DNA of 64,000 nucleotides from Fistularia commersonii. Taxonomy: Eukaryota; Chordata; Actinopteri; Syngnathiformes; Fistulariidae. The first letter of the stretch is position 1. Every line of letters begins with the position of its first letter. The stretch spans positions 28,588,258-28,652,257 of the forward strand of contig JBBMNZ010000001.1 of assembly GCA_037954325.1 (NCBI GenBank), in the 5' to 3' direction. Under the pieces are notes generated by a model. That model saw nothing but the letters and a program-made list of their open reading frames with translations, had not been told where the DNA came from and searched no databases. Made by a program: the position numbers and the translations under genes. Positions 50,001 through 60,795 of this stretch are shown piece after piece.

Positions 50001-50239
50001 ATCGGCAAAATGTCCCATGAAACCGACCGTCACAAGACAGTTCGCTAGCCGTTTGACTTAAATTACTGCGCGGCGGGTCGTTAGCTTTAGCGCCTTCAAG
50101 TGCGATCCGACGCGCTTAGCAGGGGAGAAAGAAAAAAAATAACGGCTCCTGACGGAGGTCGTTACCGGATGCGCGGGGCGAACAGGACGAGAAGTAACGT
50201 CACGGCGCCGAGGCCCGCGGTGATGTAAATGAGCAGCAT
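44065..50239 (-). CDS. rdh12: Retinol dehydrogenase 12-like short-chain dehydrogenase, complete
   Basis: An NADP(H)-dependent retinol/retinal dehydrogenase of the ER membrane; in vertebrates RDH12 reduces all-trans-retinal in photoreceptors. Seven exons, 50239-50166, 47865-47747, 47665-47510, 47437-47333, 46349-46140, 45104-44915 and 44167-44065, join in phase to 318 aa (human RDH12 has 316). Exon 1 encodes a hydrophobic N-terminal anchor (MLLIYITAGLGAVTLLLVLF). Then follow the cofactor motif TGANTGIG (47-54), S177, and the catalytic YCQSK (Y202, K206). The usual NNAG motif reads TNAG (126-129). The C-terminus WDASCELLAIQWE resembles RDH12 more than RDH11. The start was chosen because the signal anchor begins there; the frame stays open upstream through the promoter repeat to 50479. 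Position between zfyve26 and vti1b on the opposite strand matches the human locus. An rdh11/rdh12 ancestral-type name is the alternative. Confidence 0.93.
46830..46925 (-). mobile_element. LINE 3'-end fragment in rdh12 intron 4
   Basis: AGAATCAGAATCAGAAAAAC then TTTATTTGTCCCCGAGGGAC, a relative of the ACTTTATT tails, with minus-strand orientation. Confidence 0.55.
48230..48262. repeat. (TTTG)n tetranucleotide repeat
   Basis: Seven to eight TTTG/GTTT units in rdh12 intron 1. A similar (TTTG)n occurs at about 28868-28895. Confidence 0.9.
48840..49126. mobile_element. Mariner/Tc1-like miniature element (GACTGTCTCAG ends)
   Basis: Left end AGGACTGTCTCAGAAAATAA and right end TTCTGAGACAGTCCT are inverted repeats of about 30 bp (GAATATTGTG / CACAATATTC inside). 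TA lies at each side. About 290 bp, no coding capacity, in rdh12 intron 1. Confidence 0.82.
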
Positions 50240-50332
50240 CCCGGCGTCTCCGTCGTCTCCGTAGCCGAACAGCTGATGCCGAGGCTCCCGGGGAGGCTGG
50301 CTGACGCGGGGGTGGAAACGAACGCCGCGCGG

Positions 50333-50515
50333 TGCATCATGGGAGTGTAGTTCCTCAGCGCCTGCGCAGTGCATCTTGGGAGTGGAGTTATACGGAAATG
50401 TAGTTCCTCGGCGCCTGCGCAGTGCATCGTGGAGTGTCGTTATACGGAAATGTAGTTCTGCGCCTGCGCGGTGCATCATGGGAGTGTGGTTTTATGGAAA
50501 TGTAGTTTCTGCAGG
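50333..50515 (-). promoter_or_regulatory. rdh12: rdh12 promoter: four tandem NRF1-like/ZNF143-like motif units
   Basis: Upstream of the rdh12 ATG (50239, minus strand) the motif TGCATC recurs at 50333, 50370, 50423 and 50472 (spacing 37-53 bp). Each unit carries TGGGAGTG or a variant; three carry GCGCCTGCGCAG/GG (NRF1-like), and two to three carry ACGGAAATGTAGTT. On the coding strand this reads as ACTACA...TCCCATGATGCA-type half-sites resembling the ZNF143/THAP11 element, one base short of consensus. No TATA box. Confidence 0.6.
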
Positions 50516-50559
50516 CGGAATGCAGCCTCAGGGCGGCACTGGTTGATGTCTCCCCGAGC

Positions 50560-51745
50560 CAGCCTTAGGGGGACAAGAGCAGTGTCACCCTGAGACGGTC
50601 CTGAGCCCGATAAATGCACAGGGTTGCGTCAGGAAGGGCATCTGGTGTAAAATTTTTGCCAAAACCAAACATGCGAATCGACCATGATAATCAGCTCAGG
50701 CCTGGGTTAACGACCGCCATTGGTACCAATGGCCTACAGGGAACCGATGGAAACAGGGCTACTCTAGGTCAATGACGGAAGAGAGGAAGGCGTGTTCGGA
50801 AGCAGAGAGAGAAGAGGAAATGCAAGAGTCTGGGACTGAGAGTAGGGACTTTGAATATCAGGACTATGACAGGAAAAGGTAGAGAGTTGGTCGACATGAT
50901 GCAGAGAAGGAAGGTGGATATACTGTGTGTCCAGGAGACCAGGTGGAAAGGTAGTAAGGCTAGAAGCTTAGGAGCAGGCTTTAAGTTGTACTGTTATGGT
51001 ACTGACAAGAAGAGAATTGGAGTAGGAGTTATCTTGAAGGAGGAGTTTGTAAGGAACGTCCTAGAGGTGAAAAGAATGTCAGATAGACTTATGAGTCTGA
51101 AATTGGAAATTGAAGGTGTGATGCTCAGTGTTGTTAGTGGCTATGAACCACAGGTGGGGTGTGAATGTGAAGAGAAGGAGAAGTTCTGGAATGAGTTAGA
51201 TGAAGTGATGCAGAATATTCCCAGAAATGAGAGAGTGATAATTGGTGCAGACTTCAATGGACATGTTGGTGAAGGCAATAGAGGGGATGAAGAAGTGATG
51301 GGCAGATTTGGTATACAGGATAGGAATGCAGAGGGACAGATGGTGGTAGATTTTGCAAAAAGGATGGAAATGGCTGTCGTGAACAGCTTTTTCCAGAAAA
51401 AAACAGGATCATAGGGTAACTTATAAGAGCGGAGGTAGGAGCTCGCAGGTAGACTACATCTTGTATACTACAGACTACAGATCTTGTATAGACGAGGTAA
51501 CCTGAAAGAGATCAGTGACTGCAGAGTAGTTGTAGGTGAGAGTGTAGCCAGACAGCATAGGATGGTGGTTTGTAGGATGACTGGTGACAAGGAAGATGAA
51601 GAGAGAGAGAGAGGATATGAAGGTAGTTGGTGTGAGAGAGGAGGATCCAGAGAAAAGGGTTGGATGGAGAAAGTGGATTCGCTGTGGCGACACCTGAAGG
51701 GAAAAGCCGAAAGGAGAAGTAGTTTCTGGTGATAGATTAGTGACA
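50560..51745 (+). mobile_element. RTE LINE with endonuclease domain joined to the 3' end (internal deletion)
   Basis: A 187-codon open frame (50851-51414) encodes the apurinic-type endonuclease of an RTE element: NIRTMTGKGRELVDMM, CVQETRWKG (catalytic Glu), and IIGADFNGHVG (catalytic Asp/Asn). The 5' UTR-like part upstream contains GGAAGGGCATCTGGTGTAA. After 51414 the sequence shifts frame, and at about 51600 jumps straight to the C-terminal REDMKVVGVREEDPE-type segment and the CTGAAGGGAAAAGCCGAAAG 3' end, so most of the reverse transcriptase is missing. Inactive. It lies between rdh12 and vti1b. Confidence 0.88.
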
Positions 51746-51887
51746 CACACACAACAAAATAATCTTAAAATATGACCAAAAAATTGTGAAATAAAGTAGA
51801 AAACGTGTGAAAAATATTAAATTAAAAAAAAAAAAAAAGATATTGAGAGATCAAAATACTAAAATGGTTAGGGTTAGGGTTATGAAT

Positions 51888-52170
51888 AGGATAAGATAAA
51901 CTTTATTGATCCCCATAGGGGAAATTCAGTTCTTCTTCTCCTTTGGTCTTTTCCCTTCAGGGGTCTTCACCGCGAATCCACCTTCTCCATCTAAACCTAT
52001 TCTGGATCCTCCTCATTCACACCAACTATCTTCATATCCTCTCACTTCGTGAGACCCAACCATCTCAGCCTGGCTTGATCTCCAAAACATGTACTGTCCC
52101 TCTGATGGACTCCGTCCTGGTCACTCCCAAAGAGAACCTCAGCATGTCCAGGATAGCTCCCGGTTTGTTT
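51888..52170 (-). mobile_element. Composite of LINE tail and RTE 3'-end fragment
   Basis: AAACTTTATTGATCCCCATAG then, from about 51931, TTCTTCTCCTTTGG and GGATCCTCCT... RTE 3' sequence on the minus strand with several deletions. Confidence 0.65.
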
Positions 52171-52387
52171 GTAAATAATTTTAATAATGTTTGTATTGAG
52201 GATTTATTAATTAGTTTTTCAAGGATGATGGTCACATTATTATTGAAACAAGTATCAGCATATTCAAATAATACTATAATATATAACAGTGAATATAAAT
52301 CGTGATATTAAGACTGTAAAAACAATATTTTAATTTACTAAATTCACTTCTTATTATCATGTAAAAAAGTCAAATAAAAAAATTATA

Positions 52388-52795
52388 TGAATAAGAATAA
52401 GAACAACTTTATTTATCCTGAAGGAAATTGTTGTGCCAGAGTTACAAGAAAAACAACAATAATAAATAATAGTAGAAATTTGTATACACAGTATAAACAG
52501 TAAAAAAAGGGGGAAATAAGAAATACAAATAAACTATAAAGTGTCTAAAGTAAAAGTAACAAGTGAAGACTATAAAGTGTCTTAAGTACCAAGTGAAAGA
52601 TAAGGAGTGCACAAGAGTATGAAATAAAGTTATTCTTATTCTTATTCTTATTCTTATTCTTATTCTTATTCTTATTCTTATTAAAAATATTGTGCATGTA
52701 GCTGTTATGAAGTGAAATATTGCAAAGATATGTGAAAATAATAAGAATAAGAACAACTTTATTAATCCCGAAGGAAATTGCTGAATTGCTATCCG
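52388..52795 (-). mobile_element. Two tandem LINE 3'-end fragments
   Basis: AATAAGAATAAGAACAACTT occurs at about 52390 and again at 52738, each followed by a TTTAT(T)..CC and GAAGGAAATTG core. A (TTCTTA)n array, plus-strand TTATTC at 52632-52680, separates them, suggesting a second copy landed near the tail of the first. Confidence 0.6.
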
Positions 52796-52904
52796 AATAA
52801 ATTAACATCGAAAATAGAGATACTTTATGGAGTGAACCTAGGACATGAAAAGATAAGAATTTGGGAATCGAGATGAGATTTGGTCCCGGGTGTAGGATAT
52901 TTGG

Positions 52905-52908
52905 AAAA
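52905..52908 (-). terminator. RNA polymerase III terminator of tRNA-Asp
   Basis: Minus-strand TTTT, 9 nt past the tRNA 3' end, the usual Pol III stop. Confidence 0.75.
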
Positions 52909-52917
52909 GGTTGTTTC

Positions 52918-52989
52918 CTCCCCGTCGGGGAATCGAACCCCGGTCTTCCGCGTGACAGGCGGAGATACTGTCCACTATACTAACGAGGA
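52918..52989 (-). tRNA. tRNA-Asp (anticodon GTC)
   Basis: On the minus strand the 72 nt fold as a standard cloverleaf. The acceptor stem pairs TCCTCGT with ACGGGGA (one T-G), followed by discriminator G. The anticodon stem-loop is TCCGC-CTGTCAC-GCGGA with anticodon GTC. The T arm contains GGTTCGATTCC (B box) and the A box region TAGTATAGTGG. A TTTT terminator follows. Compared with the usual vertebrate sequence, the D loop reads GGACAG instead of GGTGAG, and one anticodon-stem pair is T-A rather than C-G, a compensated change. No intron. It appears functional; its flanks are LINE tails, so it may have been moved by retrotransposition or be one of many dispersed copies. Confidence 0.93.
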
Positions 52990-53559
52990 GTTGGAAAGTG
53001 ATGCAGAATTATATGTTTTTCTTCATTAATACATGTTGTTCTTCTTATTTTTCTATTTCTAGAAATAAGATAATGGTAAAGTAATTCAGTCATTCCAATG
53101 ACTTCATGAATTAATTGCTAATAAAGAATAATGGTTCGATTTAATTTAAGAGACCAATCAAAAGACGTGTTCGAATTAAAACTACATATCCCGTAGGGCG
53201 TCAAAAAAAGCTGTCCAATTTGTGCCTGAAAATAATTCCGATGAAAGTATCATTCTAGCAACTGTTATTGTTTACGGTGGTTGTTGTTTGTCCTTTAAGG
53301 TGTTAAGAAATTACAGCATTCATTCAGGTTCATTCCGGAGGTTTTTTATTTTATTTATTTTTTATTCTGGGCCGGGAGTTTAGCCGATACCTTTATCACG
53401 AGGGGCCTTTGCGTCCTGAGGTTTTAATTACCGTCAAAAGTTAACTACTGAATTGACTCAAATTACAGTTCCTACTGTGTTCGTTTCTCCTCTTTTACTG
53501 GGAGTAACGGCTAAAAGCAAATTCTCTCCGTAGAACAGCTGACCAAGGGGCCGCCGAAT

Positions 53560-56500
53560 ATGTCGTCGGAGGAATTTGAGAAGTTGGACGAAATCTACAG
53601 ATCCCTGTACGACGAGCTAAAGCTAATGCCGGAGGAAGCGCTAGGCTGTCATGGAGGTAAACAGCGACTTCTAGTACGTTATGCTAATGTCAGCCTGATA
53701 TCTAAGAGGGGATTTTTGTCCTGACTAAAAGCGAAATTTGTGTTTTGTGTCTAGAGGAGAAAAAGAGGCTGATGAGAATCTTCGATGAGCGGCAGGGGGA
53801 GGCGGAAGAAGTGGTGAGATGTTAAAAAACGTCGCTTGCTAGCTACGGAGCTAATGGATTCCCAGCTACATGTCATAAGTACTACACAGTTTTATGTCTA
53901 AACAAATGACTTGCTCAACAGCTAGGTTCAACAGCTTGCTCTCAAACATACTGTCACAAAATACCCCACAGGTCTTAAAGCTAGGATGCTTGTTATGAGG
54001 GATCAGACTACTAATGACGTCGCCGTTTGAAATGTCTCCTCTTTTACTTCCTTAGGACGCATACATACAAACATACACACAACCATAGCCTGAACACAAC
54101 ATCCCGAATGAAATCGAGAAATTGCATATTGCAATGCTTAGAGAATAGCAGAGAATGACAGTAGTTCTGGATAAGTCCTATGAACTGTCACCGCCTGCAA
54201 TCTTAGGATGATACTCCTGTGTGTGGAGGTTCTCAGTCATCCCGGTCATGGTGTATTCTTTTCAAAATCTTCTTGTCAACTGGCATTTGGACTTGAATTG
54301 CACAGAATTCTGCAGTGACGTGAAGATGCCTCTCAAATGAGTGGTGAAGCGTCTTGTTGCGGTGCATCTGACCGAGCTGGTGCGGGTGACACAGGAGCAG
54401 GGAGTGGCCCAGCGTTTGTGCGAAGGTTGATTGAGCTGGTGCTGCAGTTACATGATCTGGGGAAGAATAGAATAGAACGTGTCATTCGGCGGCGGGACTT
54501 TGGCGCCCCTGCTCGCTGGGAGGTCAGAGAATTCAGCCAACATCCTCTTGGGTCTGTCATCAGTCGATTCGGCCCTCGGCAACCCCCGGCATGCAAATTA
54601 ACAGTTAAATATCTGTGTTATGACATGAGATGTCACCGTTCCCATTGGCACCACCGCTGGCCACTTTACGTAGAGATCATACTTAGCCGTGAGGTAGCAC
54701 CGGCAATGAGAAACACCTCAGCCATGAATTTCCCCACAAATGTTGAGCATTTTATAGTCCCAGGGGCAGGAAGGCCACATGATTGCCTGCTGGCTCAATT
54801 TTGCCACTGAGGAGATACGGCGAGCAGTCAGGACCAGATTTTCGATTGATGGCTGCTCACCGGTTTAGTTCACGTCACGTCCGCTCGAGTTTGCAGATTT
54901 TCCTGCGTGACTGCAGGCCGCCGAGATGTGTAGAGCCTTCGAATGAGGACTGGTTCCTCATCGTCTAGCAAGAAGGAGACGTTTTGGGGGACGTCGGGGG
55001 TTTGGGTGACGATAGAGCAAGAGAGGAGGTCGGCATAGTCCATACTGGGTCGGGGCGAGTCTGTTTTGTTGGGGCACATGGGATGTAGCTGAAGACTTCA
55101 GCAAAACGGTCAAGTTCGGAAAAACACGGCATGTTTGCCCCACAGGTGCACTTTGGTGCTCTTGTTGCATAGGAATTAGCGCCATCTGCCCACCTGTAAC
55201 AACAGGTAAAGTACTTTTCTGTCCGTGGTCGGACTCCCCCCCCGTCCCTTGGCCCAGAGGCAGTGAGAAAGAGGACATCAGACTGACTTGACCTCTTTCT
55301 AAACTACCTTCAGATACAAGGAATGGAGGAAGAGCTGCGTTTGGCTCCCGCCTCCTACAGAAACTCAATGGGCGCCAAGCTTCGCCTTTATCGCCGTGAC
55401 CTGGGCAAACTGCAGCGGGACATGAGGAGCTCCCCGCAAGGCCTGGCATCGTCCTCGCAGCCCCCGGAGGGAAATCACAGCATATATGCTGCGCAAAACC
55501 AGCAAAGCGTGAGTGTGACCCGTGAGAACGAAGGAAAAACATCAGAAAGCCTGTGGACAAGAGGATTACTTATGTGATGTTGCCAATATTTATTTCTCCT
55601 TAATTTAACCAGGAAAGTCCCATTGAGATTAAAAACCTCTTTTTCAAGGGAGTCCTAAATATAAATGACAATTGGAAATTTGCTAGGAAAAAAGTGCAAT
55701 GTTTGGCATTTGTTTTGCTAATTTTCATACCTTCGCTCTTAATTCAAAAAAGCCCCTACAGTAGAATTTAGTCAGTTTTATTAAGATGAATTAATTGGGC
55801 ATATATTTTCAATAGGAAAAGAACTGCTACTGACAGGAATTATACATTTATTGATTTTTAAAAAAGCTCAAAGGGAAATGATTAAGAGGCAAACATCCTC
55901 ATTATGTTATTCAGCCAAATCGATACACAGAATGTCCCGGAAAAATGAACTCCGTCATGTTTTCCGCGGCCTCGCCTCCGCAGACTCGCGTGCAGTCTCA
56001 GCGGTCGCTGCTGCTCCACAGCACCGAGCACCTGAACAACGCCACCAGCAGCATCGAGCGCAGTCAGTGCATCGCCGCCGAGACGGAGCAGATCGGAGCC
56101 GACATCATCGAGGAGCTGGGGGGGCAGAGGGAGCAGCTGGACCGCTCCAGGAACCGGGTGAGGACACCATCACACCACCATTTACCAGGCCGTGATGGAG
56201 AGAAGCACCCTGCTTTGTAGAATATGTAAAAATACACTACGCCATATATAAGATAAGATAAGATAAGAACAACTTTATTTATCCCGAAGGAAATTGTTGT
56301 GCCAGTTTCAATTAAAACATAACAATAATAGATAATAGTAGGAAGGAGGGAGAATAAGAAATACAGTCAAATATAAAGTGTCAAAGTTAAGGCTATCAAG
56401 TGTTTTAAGGTCTTAAGGTCTTATATATATATATATATATATTTTGTGTTTCTGCGTATACTCTTTCTTTTTTTTTTTTTAATATTTATTTATTGAATTT

Positions 56501-57381
56501 TACTTGCAGCTGGTGAACACTGGTGAGAACCTCAGTCGAAGTCGTAAAATCCTTCGCTCCATGTCCAGGCGGTAGGTGAACTTCTGTCCTTCGGGTCGAA
56601 CGCTGTTATTGTTTCTACTCGCTTCCGTTGGAATAACAAACGGACTCATTTACAGACCACTCATGAGGCGGCGGAGGGGGGGTCAAGTTCCTGGGGAATA
56701 TTTTCATAGTTTTTCTACTTTTCTGTCAGATCTAACACTGCATCCGTAGACAGCAGAGTCGTAGAAGCTTCCTCATGGTGCATTTTGAATAGTACAATAC
56801 GGGTATTTAGTATTTTCACGACTAAAGATGGAAAAGAAAATGTTGGCCTCAATCTCAGGTCGTTCAAAACATCTTGGGAAATCGTCTCTGTAAAAGAGCA
56901 GAACCCTGATTGCGTATTATTAAATTGATTACAAGAGAAAACCACGGCCTTCATATGAAGACGTTTGCATGGATTCATGAATTCACACGAGCCATTATTT
57001 GATCTTGCCGTTCCCTTTGTGAACGAGAGCTCCTTTTCCGAGAGCCTCTGTGAGGTTCATCGCAAACCAGAAAAACTTCTTTGCACCCATCGGCAAAATT
57101 CCAAACGATTTCTCAATTTGAAATCGGAGTGTGATGTCCCGCGTGTGTGTGTGTGTGTGTGAGTGTGTGTCCTGCCTCTTCCCGTTTCCATTGGCCGCTG
57201 GCGGAAAGGAAAGGTGAATTGTTTGCGTCGGTGTGATGGTAACGCCGGCCTTAAGGTGGCGCTGTGGACTCTGCCTGCCCCCCCCAGGCTGGTGACGAAC
57301 AAACTGCTGCTGGGCGTGATCATTCTGATGGAGCTCGCCATCCTGGGGGCCGTCGTCTACCTCAAGTTCTTCAAACGGTGA
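53560..57381 (+). CDS. vti1b: Vesicle transport through interaction with t-SNAREs homolog 1B, complete
   Basis: Vti1b is a Qb-SNARE of late endosomes and the trans-Golgi that pairs with syntaxin 7, syntaxin 8 and VAMP8 for homotypic late-endosome fusion. Exons 53560-53656, 53755-53813, 55314-55508, 55984-56157, 56510-56571 and 57288-57381 join in phase to 226 aa plus TGA (human 232). The N-terminal helical Habc-type part (SEEFEKLDEIYRSL, LRLYRRDLGKLQRDMR) precedes the SNARE motif (SIERSQCIAAETEQIGADII, central-layer Gln in GGQREQL, ENLSRSRKILRSMSRR). A C-terminal membrane anchor spans about 201-223 (LLLGVIILMELAILGAVVYL). The ATG at 53560 is the first in-frame start, 27 nt after a CCGTAG that may be an acceptor, so a non-coding first exon is possible. 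Divergent from rdh12 and convergent with arg2. Confidence 0.95.
54050..55300. other. vti1b intron 2, unclassified mosaic sequence
   Basis: 1.2 kb without a vti1b exon. It contains a GGAGGTTCTCAGTCATCCCG block common in fish repeats and a 157-codon plus-strand open frame (54337-54810) with no recognised domain, overlapped by shorter minus-strand frames. Probably an old transposable-element remnant, not a gene. Confidence 0.35.
55595..55660 (-). mobile_element. Short LINE-tail-like repeat (AACCAGGAAAGTCCCATTGAG)
   Basis: TTAACCAGGAAAGTCCCATT followed by GAGATTAAAAACCTCTTTTT is a frequent teleost interspersed repeat end. Only about 65 bp, in vti1b intron 3. Confidence 0.4.
56250..56425 (-). mobile_element. 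LINE 3'-end fragment in vti1b intron 4
   Basis: (AAGAT)n then AACAACTTTATTTATCCCGA and GGAAATTGTTGTGCCAG; the body is close to the 17278 copy (AAGGCTATCAAGTGTTTTAA). Confidence 0.65.
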
Positions 57382-59655
57382 GAAGCTGAAGACCTCCAGC
57401 CCCCCCAAGGAGGGCAAAGAAGCCCGGTCCTCCTCACGGACCTCTCTGAGGTCACGTGACACTTTTTATCCCCCTCTCCTCCACACTGGATGGACACATC
57501 AGAAACTCCATGGACAAAAGTGACACTGAGCAGATGGGATCCCGCGAGAGGATCCTTCTGGACTCTCCCTCTGAAAAGCGGAGGATGTTCCTTCCGAACT
57601 CCGCCGTGACTGTTGCCATGGTGACAGCCTGGGCCGCACTGGACCGTCACCCTTTTTGCAATAGTGAGGTGGGGAATGTGACGGAATCGCACCTTGTTTT
57701 AAAGCTTCCACTGAGGTTTTTAATTATTTTTATTATTTCTATGACGCCAAATAAGTCGGACTCCTGAATGTGAGGCCTTTTTTTTTCCACCTTAAGAAGA
57801 ACATCCGATCATAAAAGGGTTCATGAGCGTCCTGGACAACTGCCGACCATTTTTTTCTATCATGGAAAACACGTGGAACTTTTTAAAATAATTTTTTTTA
57901 TTTAAGAACCATAGATATTCTTTGGATTTCCTGAAAAATGACATAACCCTTTATTTGAAATGATAAAGAACGACACATGGGAGAAAATCATGTAATGTGA
58001 CATGTAAATGAACACGATCCATTCCAGTCGAGCGGCTGTGTGGAAAACGATAAAGGAAGGAATTGAAAAAAAAAATTCAAGTTTGCAAGAAACTAGAAGA
58101 AAATTGTAAATGACCACATTTGAGGAAAAAGAGCAAGAAAAAAAAGGTGCTTATTAATTTTTGAGGGAGATCGTGAATGAAGAGAAGCTGCAGTTAACCT
58201 TAACCTGACCTGAAAAAACTCATTTCAACTGGCAGTTGCCCCGAGAAGAAGTTTAGAATATCAATTAAAATATAAAAAGAAAAAAATGATAATGATTAAT
58301 AAATATTGATTTTAAATTCAGCAAGGGCTTGAGCTTAAACCTCGACCGCAGAGTTTGACTGCGCCTTAAGCGCCACTCATGAAAGCAAACCTCTGCGAAG
58401 AAGAGGAGGATGACGAGGACAGCGTGGAGATTGAAGTTGCCACGGCGTTAATAATAACCAGGGATTATCAAATGGGTTCCAGTGACTTTTTTTCTTTCTC
58501 ACTGCCGTTAACCGACTGGTGAAAATGTCTCTGTTGCACGGCGAGCTCTGGAAGCCCCTCTGTGGCGTGGCAGGCCTCAAGTCAGTTCTTTCATGAGAAA
58601 AAAGCGGACCAGTGACGACAAGTTTTTAAAAATGGCGCTTTGCTTGAAGTATCTGGAAAGGACGTGCCTTGTGATTTCTGTTGATCTCCAAGGACCTACG
58701 TCATATTAGTTCCTATGGAACCGTGACAGAGGACCTGCCTCGCAGTTTGAGGAGTTGAGGTCCTAGATCTTAGGATGTCCAAATGCATGGAGAAACTAGT
58801 TCCTGAACTTTGGTACTTGCTGTGAGAAAGGGGCTGATGTGTCCTGGAAAATCTCTATTTGAAATGAGTAAAACATATCTCATTGTTAGGGTTAGGGTTA
58901 GAACTGAACTGAGAATAAGAGTGAACGTTATTCTCCTGGAGATCAACTTGATTTTCCCGGAAAGAGCGGGAACCTTGCAAGTGACTGTTTCATCAGACAA
59001 ATATGTACATATGCCATGTATAAATTGCGTTATTAAAATGGCCCGATCCGTCGACGATGATGGTAATGTACAAATTGTGTGTGTGTGAATTGGCTTTGCC
59101 AGTGTTTGTCAGCCACAGGCTTCATGGTGAAATGGCTGGTGTGTTTGATTGCTTCCAGTTGACTGTAATTACCTTGTTGTTATTTCCCTCCGTGACCGAC
59201 AGCTGATTCTTGTTGAGCAAATGGATTATGTTCCATGATTATGTCACAAAGCGTCTACAAAATACACCAATGTCACGAGTCAGATGATTTTTTTTTTTTT
59301 AGATTTTGGTTTCAGGCCATTTCTTTTCAATTTGAAAAAAAAAAAAAGATTCTCAAGATAATGAAGCGGGTTTTGTTTCTGCTTATTTTGTTGTAAGTTT
59401 CTGGAAAATACTAGTTTTTGAGATGAAAATTATTCCAAAAGTACTTTTTTTTTTTTTTTTTTTGGTGTTCAGGTAGCAAGAACAAATCATTTCATGACTA
59501 AATGTTTAAGATCTCCTCTTTATTCCACACCCAGAAGATTGGTAACCACTTTATCCTGACTAGTGTGAGAACCGCATGCACACACACACACAGGAATAAA
59601 AGTGTGTGTTCAAATAAATAAACACCTGACTTATGGAAGACCAAAAAATAAACTC
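57382..59655. other. vti1b-arg2 convergent 3' region
   Basis: Holds the vti1b 3' UTR and intergenic sequence. A GTCACGTGAC palindrome lies at 57451-57460, and a short (GTTAGG)3 run at 58884-58901. No coding exon or full-length repeat recognised. Confidence 0.4.
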
Positions 59656-59661
59656 TTTATT
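59656..59661 (-). promoter_or_regulatory. arg2: Probable polyadenylation signal of arg2
   Basis: Minus-strand AATAAA about 1.13 kb after the arg2 stop at 60796; the first good hexamer on that strand that I found. Confidence 0.4.
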
Positions 59662-60795
59662 ACAAGGACAGTAGTCATTTGGTGGCTACATCAAGTCAAA
59701 CCAAGTCAAACTTCGCCGGGTGAAATATTTCCTCGCCAGCGTTTCTATTTAAAGCCGGTCGTAACCGGGCCGTTTTTTTTGGTTTGTTGTCAAAACCTGT
59801 CATCACTAACAACGATACCGAGACGTGCACTAGTGGCGTCATTGTAAAAATTAAAAAAAAAAAAAAAAGTCAACTAAAAAGATAATACAGTAACCACAGC
59901 TGGTCCGAAAGTGCAAACACATGATTACTAGTTTTTAGCTAACGCACACGGCTAGAAAGTCTGTTTCCAGTGTCCGCCGGGCGGCGGCGCTGAACGTGCC
60001 TCACAGGCAGGCTCCGTGTCTTGTGTACAAAATGCGAAAATAAATAGGCGGAAGCTGAGTCCTCTAAAGATAACTACCCGTAGCAGCAAAGTTAGCCGGA
60101 GTTGCCGTGGTAATGTGCGGGGGCGAGGGAGACCGCGGAGGGTCGGAATTCATTGGCGGGGAAAGAATTTCAAGATTTAAATTTTGTGCTTTGAGGAAAA
60201 CTTCACATTTCAGAGGCTACATTTTTTTCACTGGTGGCAAAAAATGGATCAGGATTTTAAAAATCAAATCTGGACCCTGGAGTTAAACAAAGTCAGAATT
60301 TGGAGCTTTTTAAATTCTGAATTTGGGGGTGGAAATGATCAGAAATTACAACAAAAATTATCAGTCGTTTAAAAAAAAAAAAAAAAAAAGATTAGAAATC
60401 TGTTTTGGTAAGAATTCTGAAAATCATATTTAAGAGTCGGGATTAAAATCATAAGACTCTGAATTCCAGCCAAACGTTTAGAATCTGGGGATTCAATTTT
60501 TGAGAATGCTGACCTTCTTTTCTGAAAATTTCAAAGATTGAAAATTCTGAGCTGGTGCGGAAGGGAAAAATAAGTTTTTCTGAAATCCATGGGAGGCTTT
60601 TTCTCCGAGGTCCCTGCGTAGTTTTTTTTTTTTTTTTAATTTTTTTTTCTGGACGCGCTTTGGTTCGGCGGTCAAAACAGAAGCGGCGAAAGGGGCTGTC
60701 GAGTCTTTGCTGCTCACGCTGAAAATGGCGGAATGCTAAGGGGGGGAAGGGGAGGGACGGCGAGGGCAAGAGTTCATGGGTGGACCGGGAGCATC

